Shown: positions 40,511 to 48,856 of the stretch, in pieces
Layout of the letters: each line of letters begins with the position of its first letter
Position numbering within the stretch: position 1 is the first letter of the stretch
DNA from: an uncultured Verrucomicrobiales bacterium
GTDB taxonomy: Bacteria; Verrucomicrobiota; Verrucomicrobiia; Verrucomicrobiales; Akkermansiaceae
Assembly: GCA_937893015.1 (NCBI GenBank)
Contig: CALBJX010000001.1
Coordinates: 1-51,323, forward strand
Reading direction: 5' to 3'
DNA: 51,323 nt
The notes under the pieces: model-generated
What the model was told of the DNA's origin: nothing
Databases searched by the model: none
The model's input: the letters and a program-made list of their open reading frames with translations, nothing else
Made by a program: the position numbers and the translations under genes

Positions 40511-40515
40511 CATTC

Positions 40516-40914
40516 CTACATCAGTTGCAGGAGGGCATCATACGCCCGCGTGTCGCCCAGCGCGGCTGCTCTTCTGTACCACCATGCGGCCAGCTCGTTG
40601 TTCTGCGGGGCACCGAGACCTTTCCTGAAACAATCCCCGAGCTTGAGGGCGGCGGCGGCGTGGTTGTTGCGGGCGGCGCGTTCCAGGCAGCTCACGCCGC
40701 CCTCGGGGTCGCGGGGGCAGCCCACGCCTTTGAGGTAGCACTTGCCGAGTTGGTAGAGGGCATCCACATCCCCCGCGGCGGCGGCGCGGTCAAAGTAGTG
40801 CACGGCCATTTCGTAGTTGCGCTCCCCGCCGCGCCCGCGGAAAAAGCGTTTGGCGAGTTGGGCACAGGCGGCGGGGTCCCCCGCGTCCGCACGCTGTCGG
40901 AGCTCGTCCGTCAT
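40516..40914 (-). CDS. Sel1-like repeat protein
   Basis: A 132-residue cytoplasmic protein of about three Sel1/TPR-like repeats, each of the A-x-x-x-LG-x-x-Y/C-x-x-G-x-G type: DPAACAQLAKRFFRGRGGERNYEMAVHYFDRAAAAGD, DALYQLGKCYLKGVGC, and AALKLGDCFRKGLGAPQNNELAAWWYRRAAALGD (broken here into pieces). Such repeats are adaptors for protein binding. The start at 40914 (MTDELRQRADAGD) overlaps the stop of the MarC gene by four bases (ATGA), so it is co-translated. No signal peptide. Function unknown. Confidence 0.8.
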   Translation of the reverse strand: MTDELRQRADAGDPAACAQLAKRFFRGRGGERNYEMAVHYFDRAAAAGDVDALYQLGKCYLKGVGCPRDPEGGVSCLERAARNNHAAAALKLGDCFRKGLGAPQNNELAAWWYRRAAALGDTRAYDALLQLM

Positions 40915-41546
40915 TGGGGCAGGGTGGCGAGATACAGTGAGATGCCCTTGAGGCACATCTCAATGGCGAGCAGGGTGAGGAAGGTGCCCATGAGGCGCTC
41001 CAGCACCATCGCAAAATGCTTGCCGCAGCGGGAGATGAGCAGCACGGAAACCGCCAGCAGCGCACCCGTGGTGACGCAGGCCAGCACGATGGCCACCAGC
41101 GGCTGCCATGTGATGCCGCCCGCCGCCTGCAACATGACGTAGGCGAGCCCCGCAGGGCCCACGACCAGCGGCGTGGTGATGGGCACGAGGAAGGGCTCGT
41201 TCTTGGCGGATTTCATCTGCTCCTCGGGCAGCTCGGGCTCGGGGGAATCATCGCCCAGGATGTTGATTTTCGGGAAGATGAGGCCGATGGCGATGAGCAG
41301 CAGCAGCAGACCGCCCGTGATGTTCAGCGTGGCATCCGAGATGTCGAAGTAGTGCAGGATGTGCCCGCCGAGCAGGTAGAAAAACACCAAGAGCAGGGTG
41401 ATAAACACTGTCTCCCGCAGCAGCACGGGCAGACGGCGGCGGCGCGGCACACGGCGCAGCAGGCTGTGCACGATGGGCGCGTTGCCGAAGGGATCCAGAA
41501 TGATGAGCAACGTGCAGGCGGTGGCCGTGAGGGTTTCCCAGTTCAT
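40911..41546 (-). CDS. MarC family integral membrane protein
   Basis: A 211-residue inner-membrane protein of the MarC/UPF0056 family with six hydrophobic segments. The family-typical start LIILDPFGNAPIVHSLL (LxLxDPxGN) and the PLVVGPAGLAYVMLQAAGG segment (P-x-GPA) are visible. Despite the name, MarC proteins are not established multidrug pumps, and their role is unknown. The gene lies 21 bp after the ABC-2-type permease and four bases overlap the Sel1 gene, so it is the third gene of a minus-strand operon. Confidence 0.88.
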   Translation of the reverse strand: MNWETLTATACTLLIILDPFGNAPIVHSLLRRVPRRRRLPVLLRETVFITLLLVFFYLLGGHILHYFDISDATLNITGGLLLLLIAIGLIFPKINILGDDSPEPELPEEQMKSAKNEPFLVPITTPLVVGPAGLAYVMLQAAGGITWQPLVAIVLACVTTGALLAVSVLLISRCGKHFAMVLERLMGTFLTLLAIEMCLKGISLYLATLPQ

Positions 41547-41567
41547 GTGGTGAGAGCGGTATAAACG

Positions 41568-42482
41568 TTAAAATTCTTTGTGGGCGAACACCCATGTCGC
41601 CGTGAGCAGGTGCAGCAGCATGTAGAGCAGGGCGATGAGCGCGAGCCCGCCGAGCATGCCCCACGACAGCAGGACGCCCGAGGCGGCGGTGTCTGCCACG
41701 GAGAAAAGGCTGAAATCGGGCAGCAGAATGGCGCATGCCTGCTCTGCGGTGCGGACGGCGGCGCCGGTGCCCTCCCCGATGGTGAAGGCGGCGAAAAGCG
41801 TGCCGCGGAAGAGGCCGATGAAGTAGGCCCCCAGCCCGAAGATGATGCTCACGATGCTGCCGCTGGTGACACAGGAGAGCAGCAGGGTGAAGGTGGTCAG
41901 CACGCTCCAGCCCAGCAGGGCGGCGAGGATGCCGCGCTGCGTGTTCCATGTGTTGGCCTCCGCCGCCACTTGGTCGAGGTAGGGCTGAATCTCGGCGGCG
42001 GAAAAGCCGTTCGCCGTCAGCTGCGCAGTGATGTCCGCACAGATGGAGGCCTCCCGCAGGGCGAGCAAGGCCGCCATGAGCGCGTCCATGAGCCCCACCG
42101 TGAGCACCAGCAGGGCAATGACGCCGAGGGCCTTGCCCGCGAGGTAATCAAAGCGCGGCACGGGTTTGCAGAGGATGGTGTAGAGGATGCGGTCCTCCGT
42201 GTCGCGGGGCAGCAGCAGGGCCGTCGCCGCCACGCAGAAAAGCAGCCCGAAGAGCTGCATGCAGCCGAGGCAGACGTCTTTGAGAAACTGGAGCTGCGCG
42301 ACGCCGCGGAACTCGACGCTGATGTTCTCCTGATAGGGGATGAATTGCAGGGCGAGGATGAGCAGCGCCGCCGCCGCGGGCACAAGGAAGAGCCGCATGC
42401 GCACCAGCTGCGTGAGCGTGACCCCCGCCACCGCCGCGATGCGGGCGGGCATTCCCAAGAGCTGTTTCAGGAAGGAGGTCAC
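41568..42482 (-). CDS. ABC-2-type membrane permease without a local ATPase
   Basis: A 304-residue integral membrane protein with about six hydrophobic segments (first at about 30-47, then 73-92, 112-138, 186-215, 218-232, 270-292). A cytoplasmic-facing stretch LPRDTEDRILYTILCKPVPRFDYLAGK matches the conserved loop of ABC-2-type permeases (R-x-x-x-T/L-L-x-x-P-x-x-R-x-x-x-x-xGK). No ABC ATPase gene is adjacent in the window, so it may pair with a distant ATPase. It starts 20 bp after the RelE/ParE-like gene and leads to marC. Confidence 0.78.
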   Translation of the reverse strand: MTSFLKQLLGMPARIAAVAGVTLTQLVRMRLFLVPAAAALLILALQFIPYQENISVEFRGVAQLQFLKDVCLGCMQLFGLLFCVAATALLLPRDTEDRILYTILCKPVPRFDYLAGKALGVIALLVLTVGLMDALMAALLALREASICADITAQLTANGFSAAEIQPYLDQVAAEANTWNTQRGILAALLGWSVLTTFTLLLSCVTSGSIVSIIFGLGAYFIGLFRGTLFAAFTIGEGTGAAVRTAEQACAILLPDFSLFSVADTAASGVLLSWGMLGGLALIALLYMLLHLLTATWVFAHKEF

Positions 42483-42502
42483 GGGGAGAAAGGAAAAAGT
42501 GC

Positions 42503-42874
42503 TCAGCCTTGGCGCTTGGCGTGCTCACCGGCCTCAATCAGCTTCCAGAAGGAGCGGGATTTTTCGAGCTTCTGGTCTTCCGTGCCTCTGCCCATGCCGG
42601 AGCGATAGAAGAAATCTTTGAGAGAGTCGGCATGCAACACACGCTGGACGACCACCACGCCGTCCTCGATGGTGAAGTAGATGCGGTAGGCCTCCGTACG
42701 GAAGCGGTAGATGCGGTTGCCGTCGCGCTCGATGACGCCGAACTCGGAATCTGCGGAAGGATTGCGCAGCACCTCCTCATCTACCTTGAAGGCAAAGAAG
42801 AGTTTCAGCTGCTCCATCGTCGGAATCGCGGAAACTTCCGCCGCGCTGATTTCGTTGAAAGCAATCTGGTGCAT
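42503..42874 (-). CDS. RelE/ParE-like small protein, no antitoxin beside it
   Basis: A 123-residue soluble protein. The C-terminal half matches the RelE/ParE fold pattern: RDGNRIYRFRTEAYRIYFTIEDGVVVVQRVLH (R-x-x-x-YRIYF-x-I-E-D-G-VVVVxRVxH), followed by SLKDFFYRSGMG. In toxins of this family this strand-strand-helix segment carries the basic residues that contact RNA or gyrase. The N-terminal 45 residues (HQIAFNEISAAEVSAIP) are helical and not typical. No antitoxin-sized gene is next to it. It heads an operon with an ABC-2-type permease, MarC and a Sel1 protein, so a housekeeping role is as likely as a toxin. The promoter is the most consensus-like in the window. Confidence 0.6.
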   Translation of the reverse strand: MHQIAFNEISAAEVSAIPTMEQLKLFFAFKVDEEVLRNPSADSEFGVIERDGNRIYRFRTEAYRIYFTIEDGVVVVQRVLHADSLKDFFYRSGMGRGTEDQKLEKSRSFWKLIEAGEHAKRQG

Positions 42875-42881
42875 GGGGTGG

Positions 42882-42910
42882 AGTATACTCTAGTTTTTTG
42901 AAAATGTCAA
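42882..42910 (-). promoter_or_regulatory. Consensus promoter of the RelE-like/permease/MarC/Sel1 operon
   Basis: Minus strand: perfect TTGACA (42910-42905), 17-bp spacer, TATACT (42887-42882), then seven bases to the ATG at 42874. Leaderless geometry; it starts four bases past the stop of the upstream gene. Confidence 0.85.
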
Positions 42911-42913
42911 GAA

Positions 42914-43942
42914 TTACCACGGGAAGGGAGTGCCCCGCGGGGAGGTGCTCGGTGTGCCGTCAGCGTTCCACCCGCGCAGCCGGAGCTCACGGATCAGTTC
43001 CGCCTCCGTCCAATAGCGCTTGTGGAGCACGGCGGGGCAGAGTTCATCCATCTGCCGCCGCACGCCCTCCGGGGAGAGGTGGTTGTTCGTGTCGGCGAAG
43101 TCCCGCGCACCGGCACAGCAACCGAGGTCGTGCTCCTTGAGCACGCGGAAGCCGGCACGCACGGCTGTGAGGGCAGCCATGGCGTGTTGCGCACGGCAGG
43201 CATCCTCCGCATGGGCGCGGTGAAGGCGCAGCACCAGCGAACACCCCTTGGCACGGCATTGGGATTCCAAGCGATGCAAGCCGCCCAGCTGCGTTTCGGT
43301 GAGACCGCTGATGCGGAGCTCGCGGAGTCTCAGGGGGGTAGCCGGTTGTTGTTGCTCATCGGTTGCGGTCACGCACATCCATCCGCTCGGGTGTACGATG
43401 GCGTCGTGCTCATAGCGAAAATCGGTGCTGCCCGTTGTCAGGGCTTTGACAATGGTGCCGCTGAGGGAGAGGGAATCCCCGGCGAACAAGGTGCGCAGGG
43501 CAGATGGTGAGCAGGGAATGTTGTCGAACATGCCCGCACCGAGGCGGCGGAAGAGGAAGCGCAACCCGCTCGGGCGGGGCGCCTCGGCCATATTGTATGC
43601 CTGAAGAGGGAAGACCAGCGTGTCGCCGGAGCGGAGGTAACTCTCGGCATAGGCTGCATTGCAGATGCCGCCGTACAGCCCTTGCCCGGCGCCGTTGATG
43701 AGGCGCAGGCCATATCGTTCCCGTGCGTATGCGGGGTCGATGGTGGTGCGGGTTTCTGAGCCGCCGCCGAAAACGATGCAGGGGGAATCGTTCTCTGCGC
43801 GGAGCTGTTCAGCCCATGCTTCCGAGGCTTCCGCACAGCGGTTCCAGAAGCGAAAGTCCGGCGAGAGGACATAATTGTACAGCGCATTCCATGCCAAGCC
43901 GAAAATCAGACCTGCGAGGAGACAGAGGAGAAGTTTTTTCAT
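42914..43942 (-). CDS. SGNH/AlgX-like membrane-anchored protein, partner of the MBOAT acyltransferase
   Basis: A 342-residue protein with an N-terminal membrane anchor or signal (MKKLLLCLLAGLIFGLAWNALY) and an extracytoplasmic domain. Its layout resembles SGNH-type acetyl esterases/transferases: CIVFGGGSETRTTIDP near the N-terminus (block I, with Ser in GGSE), an INGAGQGLYGG block with Gly and Asn, and DFADTNNHLSPEGV near the C-terminus, giving the D-x-x-H pair typical of block V. The start at 43942 is five bases after the MBOAT stop; an in-frame extension upstream lies inside that gene and is not used. The pair matches AlgI-AlgJ/X or PatA-PatB modules that O-acetylate a polysaccharide or peptidoglycan. 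Confidence 0.65.
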   Translation of the reverse strand: MKKLLLCLLAGLIFGLAWNALYNYVLSPDFRFWNRCAEASEAWAEQLRAENDSPCIVFGGGSETRTTIDPAYARERYGLRLINGAGQGLYGGICNAAYAESYLRSGDTLVFPLQAYNMAEAPRPSGLRFLFRRLGAGMFDNIPCSPSALRTLFAGDSLSLSGTIVKALTTGSTDFRYEHDAIVHPSGWMCVTATDEQQQPATPLRLRELRISGLTETQLGGLHRLESQCRAKGCSLVLRLHRAHAEDACRAQHAMAALTAVRAGFRVLKEHDLGCCAGARDFADTNNHLSPEGVRRQMDELCPAVLHKRYWTEAELIRELRLRGWNADGTPSTSPRGTPFPW

Positions 43943-43947
43943 ACGGC

Positions 43948-45348
43948 TCAGAAAGAGAAATAGATGAAGAGACTCTCGGAGGCCGCCTCCAGAGTGATGA
44001 GCAGAAAGACCAGCAGGCCGCAGGCGGGGGAGGCGAGCAACAGCGCATAGGCATCGCCGCGGCGGCGCAGGGAGAGCGCTTCCAGCCCGATGACAGCGAA
44101 GGAGATCGGCAGGAAAAGAATCGCGAGTGCTCCTTGGATTTTCAGCAATTTCAGCGTGGCGACGAACTCCCCGACACCATAGGCGGAGGGAGTGGCGAGA
44201 GTCGTCAGGTTCTGTTGCAGGACGGCGGCATCCGTGTCGTAGAAAAACATCCACACAAAGACCATCAGGCCGAAGGTGAGCAGCCACCCGAGCGGCGCCC
44301 ACAGGCGCAAACCCGACTTGGCGAACAGGCGGTGCCCGACCAGCGCAAGCCCTGACAGCCCGCCCCAGATGAGGAAATTCCACCCCGCGCCGTGCCAGAG
44401 CCCCGAGACGAGGAAGACGATGAGCACATTCACCGCCCACAGGCGCGTGCGCCCGCCGCCGAGGGGGATGTAGATGTAGTCGCGGAACCACTGCATGAGC
44501 GAGGTGTGCCAGCGCCGCCAGAAATCGGCGATGTTGCAGGCAGTGTAGGGCGAGAGGAAATTGAGCCGCAGGGTGATGCCGAGGCAACGGGCAATGCCGT
44601 AGGCGGTCATGGCGTAGCCGCCGAAATCGAAGTATATGCGGAAGGTGAAGAGAAGATTGTTCAGCCACACCATGAAGGCGTTGCCGCCGCAGTAACCGGG
44701 CACGAAGGCAATAGCAAGATTGTCCGCCAGCGCCATCTTGAAGAAGAGCCCGAGCACGATGTAGCGGAGGCCGACATTCATGTCGGCGGCGCAGAACCGC
44801 AGGGAAGGGGCGCTCACCTGCGGCAGCAGGTCCGCGCGGCGTTCAATGGGACCCGCCACAATCTGCGGGAAGAAGGCGCAGAAGTTCATGTAGTCGATGA
44901 AAGGCGGCACCTTCTCGCCCCTGAGCAGTGTGTCCACGCAGAACCCGATGATTTGGAACGTGTAGAACGAGATGCCGACGGGGATGATGAGCCCGCGCAG
45001 CGTGTCCCACTCCGCCCCCAGCACCGCATGCCCGAGAAAGTAGGCATATTTATAGTACACCAGCGGCAGCAGCAGAACCGGAATCAGCGCCCCGAGCAGC
45101 AGCCGACGCCCGGGCGCGGAGCTCAGCCGCGCCCCGCCGCAGCACGCAGCATAGGCTGTGAACGCTACTGTCAGAAAAATGCCCAGCGTCGGCAGACTGG
45201 TGAAGCCCAGCAGAAAGAGACTGAGCACCAGCAGAAAGAGTTTTCTGAAACGCGTTTGCGCGTTCTCCGGCAGCAAGGCCTTACCCGCCGCTAACAGAGG
45301 CAGGGATGCAAACAGTATCAGCCAGAAGGAGAGCTTAGAGAAATCCAT
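43948..45348 (-). CDS. MBOAT family O-acyltransferase (AlgI/PatA type)
   Basis: A 466-residue integral membrane protein with about ten hydrophobic segments. The AlgI-type region is clear: PVGISFYTFQIIGFCVDTL (early motif), FCAFFPQIVAGPIERRADLLPQ, FGGYAMTAYGIARCLGI, FLSPYTACNIADFWRRWHTSLMQWFRDYIYIPLGG (catalytic region) and VSGLWHGAGWNFLIWG with the conserved active-site His. Such enzymes pass acetyl groups across the inner membrane to a periplasmic SGNH partner, encoded five bases downstream. The amidase gene just upstream suggests peptidoglycan rather than an exopolysaccharide as acceptor, but that is inference. Confidence 0.93.
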   Translation of the reverse strand: MDFSKLSFWLILFASLPLLAAGKALLPENAQTRFRKLFLLVLSLFLLGFTSLPTLGIFLTVAFTAYAACCGGARLSSAPGRRLLLGALIPVLLLPLVYYKYAYFLGHAVLGAEWDTLRGLIIPVGISFYTFQIIGFCVDTLLRGEKVPPFIDYMNFCAFFPQIVAGPIERRADLLPQVSAPSLRFCAADMNVGLRYIVLGLFFKMALADNLAIAFVPGYCGGNAFMVWLNNLLFTFRIYFDFGGYAMTAYGIARCLGITLRLNFLSPYTACNIADFWRRWHTSLMQWFRDYIYIPLGGGRTRLWAVNVLIVFLVSGLWHGAGWNFLIWGGLSGLALVGHRLFAKSGLRLWAPLGWLLTFGLMVFVWMFFYDTDAAVLQQNLTTLATPSAYGVGEFVATLKLLKIQGALAILFLPISFAVIGLEALSLRRRGDAYALLLASPACGLLVFLLITLEAASESLFIYFSF

Positions 45349-45384
45349 GGTGCGGTTGATATGCGGAGAGAGGGGGGCGGCGGC

Positions 45385-46314
45385 TCAGGGCAGGAGCTTT
45401 TTCGCGCCGGGAACGTTGAGACGGCGGGATTCTGCGGCATAGCCGAAGGAGCCCTCATCGGGGCGGTTCTTATCGGCGCGGCGGTGGTGCACGGCGCTGT
45501 TGCTGCGCAGGTAGGCGACGATGCCGTGGCCGATGGCCTCTGCATAGCGGCGGGCGCCCGCATCCGTGGCAAGGTAGGCGGCGTGGTCGCGGTTGTTGAG
45601 GAAGGCGGCCTCCGTCACAGCGGCGGGGATGCCCGCATCGTCACAGGCGTTCAGCCAGCCCGCGCCGCGGTCGGCGTCGATGTAGCGGACGGCGACGTGC
45701 GCTTCCTTGCCGCCGTTGGGCATGCCGTGGTTGAGCACCTCGCTGTTGAGCGCGTTGCAGATGGATTGCGCCAGCGGGCGACCGTTGTAGCGGTTGCTGA
45801 GCACGATGCCGTTGCTGCCGCCGCTTGTCCAGCCGCGCCCCGCGCTGTTGTGGTGCAGGAAGACGACCGCTTTCGCATGGCGGTAGATGGCGAAATCCGC
45901 GCTCACGATGCCGCTCGCCACGCGGTCCGGGAAGTAGCGGGAGGGGTAGCGTTGCCCGTGCTTGTCGGGGTGGCGCAGATGCAGCACGCCCGCGCGGCGG
46001 GCGAGGGAACGATAGGGCTCCTTGGCGGGTGTGTTGCCGCGGTTGGAGATGACGCAGCGGTAGCCCGCGCGTTGCACCACGCGCTGCACCACGGGCGCAT
46101 AGCGATACCAGAATTCCGCCTCGCGCAGCACCTTGCCGTTCACGGCACCGGGGCTTCCGGCACCCTCCGCCGCGGCGGAGTGCCCGATGTCGAGCACCAC
46201 GGCACCATCCCCCGCGCCGCCGCCGAAACCCGTCTGCTGACAGGCGCAGAAGAGCAGGGAACAGAGACACAGCCAGACGGCCGCCAAGGTACGGATAGAG
46301 AGGTATCGGGTCAT
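45385..46314 (-). CDS. N-acetylmuramoyl-L-alanine amidase (amidase_3), lipoprotein
   Basis: A 309-residue zinc amidase that would cut the lactyl-peptide bond of peptidoglycan. Signal and lipobox: MTRYLSIRTLAAVWLCLCSL then LFCACQQ, with lipidated Cys25 or nearby. Zinc ligands appear as VLDIGHSAA (His45), a Glu in LREAEFW (65-67), and VVFLHHNSAGRG (His about 155); the catalytic Glu is in AAVTEAAFLNN. A long insertion with many Arg and His (GVLHLRHPDKHGQRYPSRYF) lies between the second and third ligands. Genes before and after (dnaB; MBOAT and SGNH) are on the same strand with gaps of 12 and 36 bp. Confidence 0.88.
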   Translation of the reverse strand: MTRYLSIRTLAAVWLCLCSLLFCACQQTGFGGGAGDGAVVLDIGHSAAAEGAGSPGAVNGKVLREAEFWYRYAPVVQRVVQRAGYRCVISNRGNTPAKEPYRSLARRAGVLHLRHPDKHGQRYPSRYFPDRVASGIVSADFAIYRHAKAVVFLHHNSAGRGWTSGGSNGIVLSNRYNGRPLAQSICNALNSEVLNHGMPNGGKEAHVAVRYIDADRGAGWLNACDDAGIPAAVTEAAFLNNRDHAAYLATDAGARRYAEAIGHGIVAYLRSNSAVHHRRADKNRPDEGSFGYAAESRRLNVPGAKKLLP

Positions 46315-46326
46315 GGTATGGGGGTG

Positions 46327-47784
46327 TTAGCCTTCGCCCTCCTCGTCGTCGCGGGGAATGCGGGTGGTGAAGCGCATGAGCTCGGCAATGAAGGTCAGCG
46401 GCACGTCGCCCGTGGGGCCGTTACGATTCTTGGCAAGGGCGAGGTTGGCGTCCGTGCCCACGGTCTCGCGCTCCTCGTCGTCTTCGGCGTAGTAGGCGGA
46501 GCGGTAGAGCAGACCGATCATATCCGCATCCTGCTCGATGGCGCCGGATTCACGGAGGTCGCTCATCATGGGCACGCCCTTGTTCTTGCCGGGGCGGTTT
46601 TCGGGGCCGCGGTTCAGCTGGGCGAGCACGATGATGGGCAGGTTCAGCTCTTTGGCGAGGGCTTTGAGGCCGCCCGAAATTTCGGCAATTTCGCGTTCGC
46701 GGCTGTTTTGCGCCTGCTTGGTGTGGGAGCGCATGAGCTGCAGGTAGTCGATGCCGATGCAGCAGAGGTCCGGGTGGTCGCGCAGCACGCGGCGGGCCTT
46801 GGCGCGCAGCTCGGAGATGGAGATGCCTGCCGTGTCGTCGATGACGAGGTTGCTGCTCTTCAAATCCGTGATGGCGTATTTGAGGCGCTTCATCTGCTCC
46901 TTGTCGAGGCGGCCCTGCTTGGCGAGCAGCTCCTGCTTGCTCACGCCGCTGCGGGCGTAGAGCAGACGCTCGACAAGCTGCACGCTGGGCATTTCGCAGG
47001 AGAAGACAAGTACGGCCTTCTTGGGCTTGCCCTCGCCCTGTGCATCCAGCGCGAGGTGCTCCATGATGTTGAGCAGGAAGGAGGTCTTACCCATGGACGG
47101 GCGGGCGGCGATGACGAACAGCTCACCGCCCTTCAGCCCGTTGATCATCTTATCCAGCTTGGGGTAGCCCGTGGACATGCCGAGGATATCGCCCTTGCTG
47201 CTCATCATGCGCTCGAAGTTCGAGACCGCTTGGTCGATGTCGCGCGTCAGGCTCCATTCCTCGCCGCGTTCGGCACTGGCGCGGATGCCGAGCACCTCCT
47301 GCTCCGTCTGGTCGAGCAGCTCCTCCACCTCGGTCTCGCTGGTGTAGGCGGCCTCGGAGGCGTGCGCGGCGGTCAGGATGATGGAGCGGCGGATGAACTT
47401 CTCCCGCAGCGTGTCGAAGTGCATGCGGAAGAGGGCCGTCGTCGTGGCAAAGGAGAAAATGTCCATGAGCCCCGCGTGCCCGCCCACGGCCTCCAGGCGA
47501 TGGTGGTCGGTGAGCTCCTGCGCCACGGAGGTGACATCCAGCGGCAGGCCCTTGTCGTAGCGTTCGCGGAAAATCTCCCAGAGGATGCGGTGGGCGGGGA
47601 CGTAGAAGAACTCGCCTGTCATGCCCTCCGAGATGCACTGGGAGACGATGTTGACGGGGTCAATCGTCATCATGGAGAGCAGGCTCTTCTCCACGCCCGG
47701 TGCCTGCGGCATCACGACGGTGACAGCCGCATCCTTGCGGTTGTCGCCTTTTTTGAGGTCGGCAGTGGTGGTGTCGGCGGCCAT
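46327..47784 (-). CDS. dnaB: Replicative DNA helicase
   Basis: A 485-residue DnaB hexameric helicase of the replisome. The N-terminal collar domain (PGVEKSLLSMMTIDP, EFFYVPAHRILWEI) is followed by a linker and the RecA-like motor: Walker A ARPSMGKTSFLLNI (Lys near 232), KAVLVFSCEMPSVQL (motif 1a), CIGIDYLQLMRS (Walker B), then LAKELNLPIIVLAQLNRGPE and SDLRESGAIEQDADMIGLLYR. The C-terminus is normal, with no intein. The ATG at 47784 is 21 bp after a 97-residue gene. It is in a run of six same-strand genes leading into cell-wall enzymes, an unusual neighbourhood. Confidence 0.97.
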   Translation of the reverse strand: MAADTTTADLKKGDNRKDAAVTVVMPQAPGVEKSLLSMMTIDPVNIVSQCISEGMTGEFFYVPAHRILWEIFRERYDKGLPLDVTSVAQELTDHHRLEAVGGHAGLMDIFSFATTTALFRMHFDTLREKFIRRSIILTAAHASEAAYTSETEVEELLDQTEQEVLGIRASAERGEEWSLTRDIDQAVSNFERMMSSKGDILGMSTGYPKLDKMINGLKGGELFVIAARPSMGKTSFLLNIMEHLALDAQGEGKPKKAVLVFSCEMPSVQLVERLLYARSGVSKQELLAKQGRLDKEQMKRLKYAITDLKSSNLVIDDTAGISISELRAKARRVLRDHPDLCCIGIDYLQLMRSHTKQAQNSREREIAEISGGLKALAKELNLPIIVLAQLNRGPENRPGKNKGVPMMSDLRESGAIEQDADMIGLLYRSAYYAEDDEERETVGTDANLALAKNRNGPTGDVPLTFIAELMRFTTRIPRDDEEGEG

Positions 47785-47805
47785 AGAAGGAAGGAAAGCG
47801 GCGGC

Positions 47806-48099
47806 TTAGCGCGGCATTTTCGCGTTGGCGACGGAGACGAGGAATTCCGTGAGCGCAGGGTGTGCGGCCAGCAGCTCCTGCACTATCTCGGAGAAGGGCA
47901 GGGCGGTGATGGTCTCTGCGGTGAGGGCGGTCTTGCCCTTCATGCACTGCATCACGGCGCCTTGGATGGCGGCAATGGCGGGGGCATCCCCCAGCAGCTT
48001 TTCAAGGCTCTCTTTCAGCTCGGCGGGGCATTCTGCACGCAGGGCGGCAATCACTTGCCCGCGGATGGCGAGGGCGGCTAAATCTTCAAGAAATCCCAT
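47806..48099 (-). CDS. Small conserved-looking protein of unknown function
   Basis: A 97-residue, mostly helical, acidic soluble protein (MGFLEDLAALAIRGQVIAAL; PAELKESLEKLLGDAP; AIAAIQGAVMQCMKG; LPFSEIVQELLAAHP). It has no signal peptide and no motif that I know. Gaps of 25 bp to the Nudix gene upstream and 21 bp to dnaB downstream place it inside the operon. An unspecific adaptor or a lineage-specific partner of dnaB is possible; the sequence does not decide. Confidence 0.65.
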   Translation of the reverse strand: MGFLEDLAALAIRGQVIAALRAECPAELKESLEKLLGDAPAIAAIQGAVMQCMKGKTALTAETITALPFSEIVQELLAAHPALTEFLVSVANAKMPR

Positions 48100-48124
48100 G
48101 GCGGTATCAGGCGGTTATAAAGAG

Positions 48125-48739
48125 TTACTGTTGTTCGGCGGCGAGGGCGTCCACACAGATGGCGGACCATGTCTCCAGCTTGTCGTAGAGCTCGCCCGTG
48201 AGCTCACCCAGTGAGCGGAAGCCGAGGTTGTCGAGGGCCTTTTCGTTGGCGCGCACATCCTCCGTGTCCAAATCGAAGCGGTGCACGATGCCGAGGTGGA
48301 CGGAGCCGACCTCGTTCGTGTCGTCGTTGATGAGGGCGTAGAGGTGTTGCTTCGCCTCCCCCGAGAAGGAAATCTCCTCGCGGATTTCGCGCTCCATGCC
48401 GGCGAGGTAGGTGTCCACGGAGGCGGTCAGCCCGTCGATGGGGTTGATGTGCCCGCCGATGCCCAGCGACCACTTGTCGTGCAGGCGGGATTCGCCGCTC
48501 TTCTTGGTGCGGGAATAGGCGAGGATGCGCCCCTCGTGGCAGAAGATGGCGTAGGTGATGAGCTGCTTGAACTGCGGGGATTCCTCCGCCGCGTCGCGGT
48601 CCATGTAGTGTGCGACACCGGGTTTCAGGAAGGCGGCCAGATATTTTTCGGGCTCCGTGCTCACACCATTGAAGGCCCCCACGGCCTCAAAGGCTTCGCG
48701 GGGCACCACCAGCACCTGTTCTCCGTGATAACGTGACAT
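48125..48739 (-). CDS. Nudix-fold hydrolase-like protein
   Basis: A 204-residue cytoplasmic protein with a Nudix domain in its middle: IGGHINPIDGLTASVDTYLAG then MEREIREEISFSG, a Nudix box of the G-x5-E-x7-REUxEE-xGU type in which REIREEI is preserved but the leading Gly-Glu spacing is altered. Nearby LGIVHRFDLDTEDVRANEKAL is a typical neighbouring strand-loop. It could hydrolyse a nucleoside diphosphate derivative, or be a predicted phosphoesterase of the kind found beside cell-wall genes. The start at 48739 (MSRYHGEQVLVVP) is set by a -10 box six bases upstream. It heads the dnaB/amidase/MBOAT run. Confidence 0.78.
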   Translation of the reverse strand: MSRYHGEQVLVVPREAFEAVGAFNGVSTEPEKYLAAFLKPGVAHYMDRDAAEESPQFKQLITYAIFCHEGRILAYSRTKKSGESRLHDKWSLGIGGHINPIDGLTASVDTYLAGMEREIREEISFSGEAKQHLYALINDDTNEVGSVHLGIVHRFDLDTEDVRANEKALDNLGFRSLGELTGELYDKLETWSAICVDALAAEQQ

Positions 48740-48745
48740 GTGCGC

Positions 48746-48774
48746 ATTGTAGCCGTTCTTGCTCAAAATGTAAA
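48746..48774 (-). promoter_or_regulatory. Predicted promoter of the Nudix-dnaB-cell-wall operon
   Basis: Minus strand: TTTACA (48774-48769), 17-bp spacer, TACAAT (48751-48746), six bases to the ATG at 48739. Leaderless geometry. Confidence 0.65.
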
Positions 48775-48856
48775 ATTTAAAGTGTGAATTCGCTCGCGCT
48801 TTTCACGGGACAGGGGGGCACACGCAACCCGCATACGGCGGGTGAGATGTCACCCC

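Noticed and set aside
43943..44668. Extension of the SGNH-like gene to a start at 44668
   Set aside because: The extension lies inside the well-supported MBOAT gene in another frame; the signal or anchor at 43942 fits the MBOAT stop five bases away.
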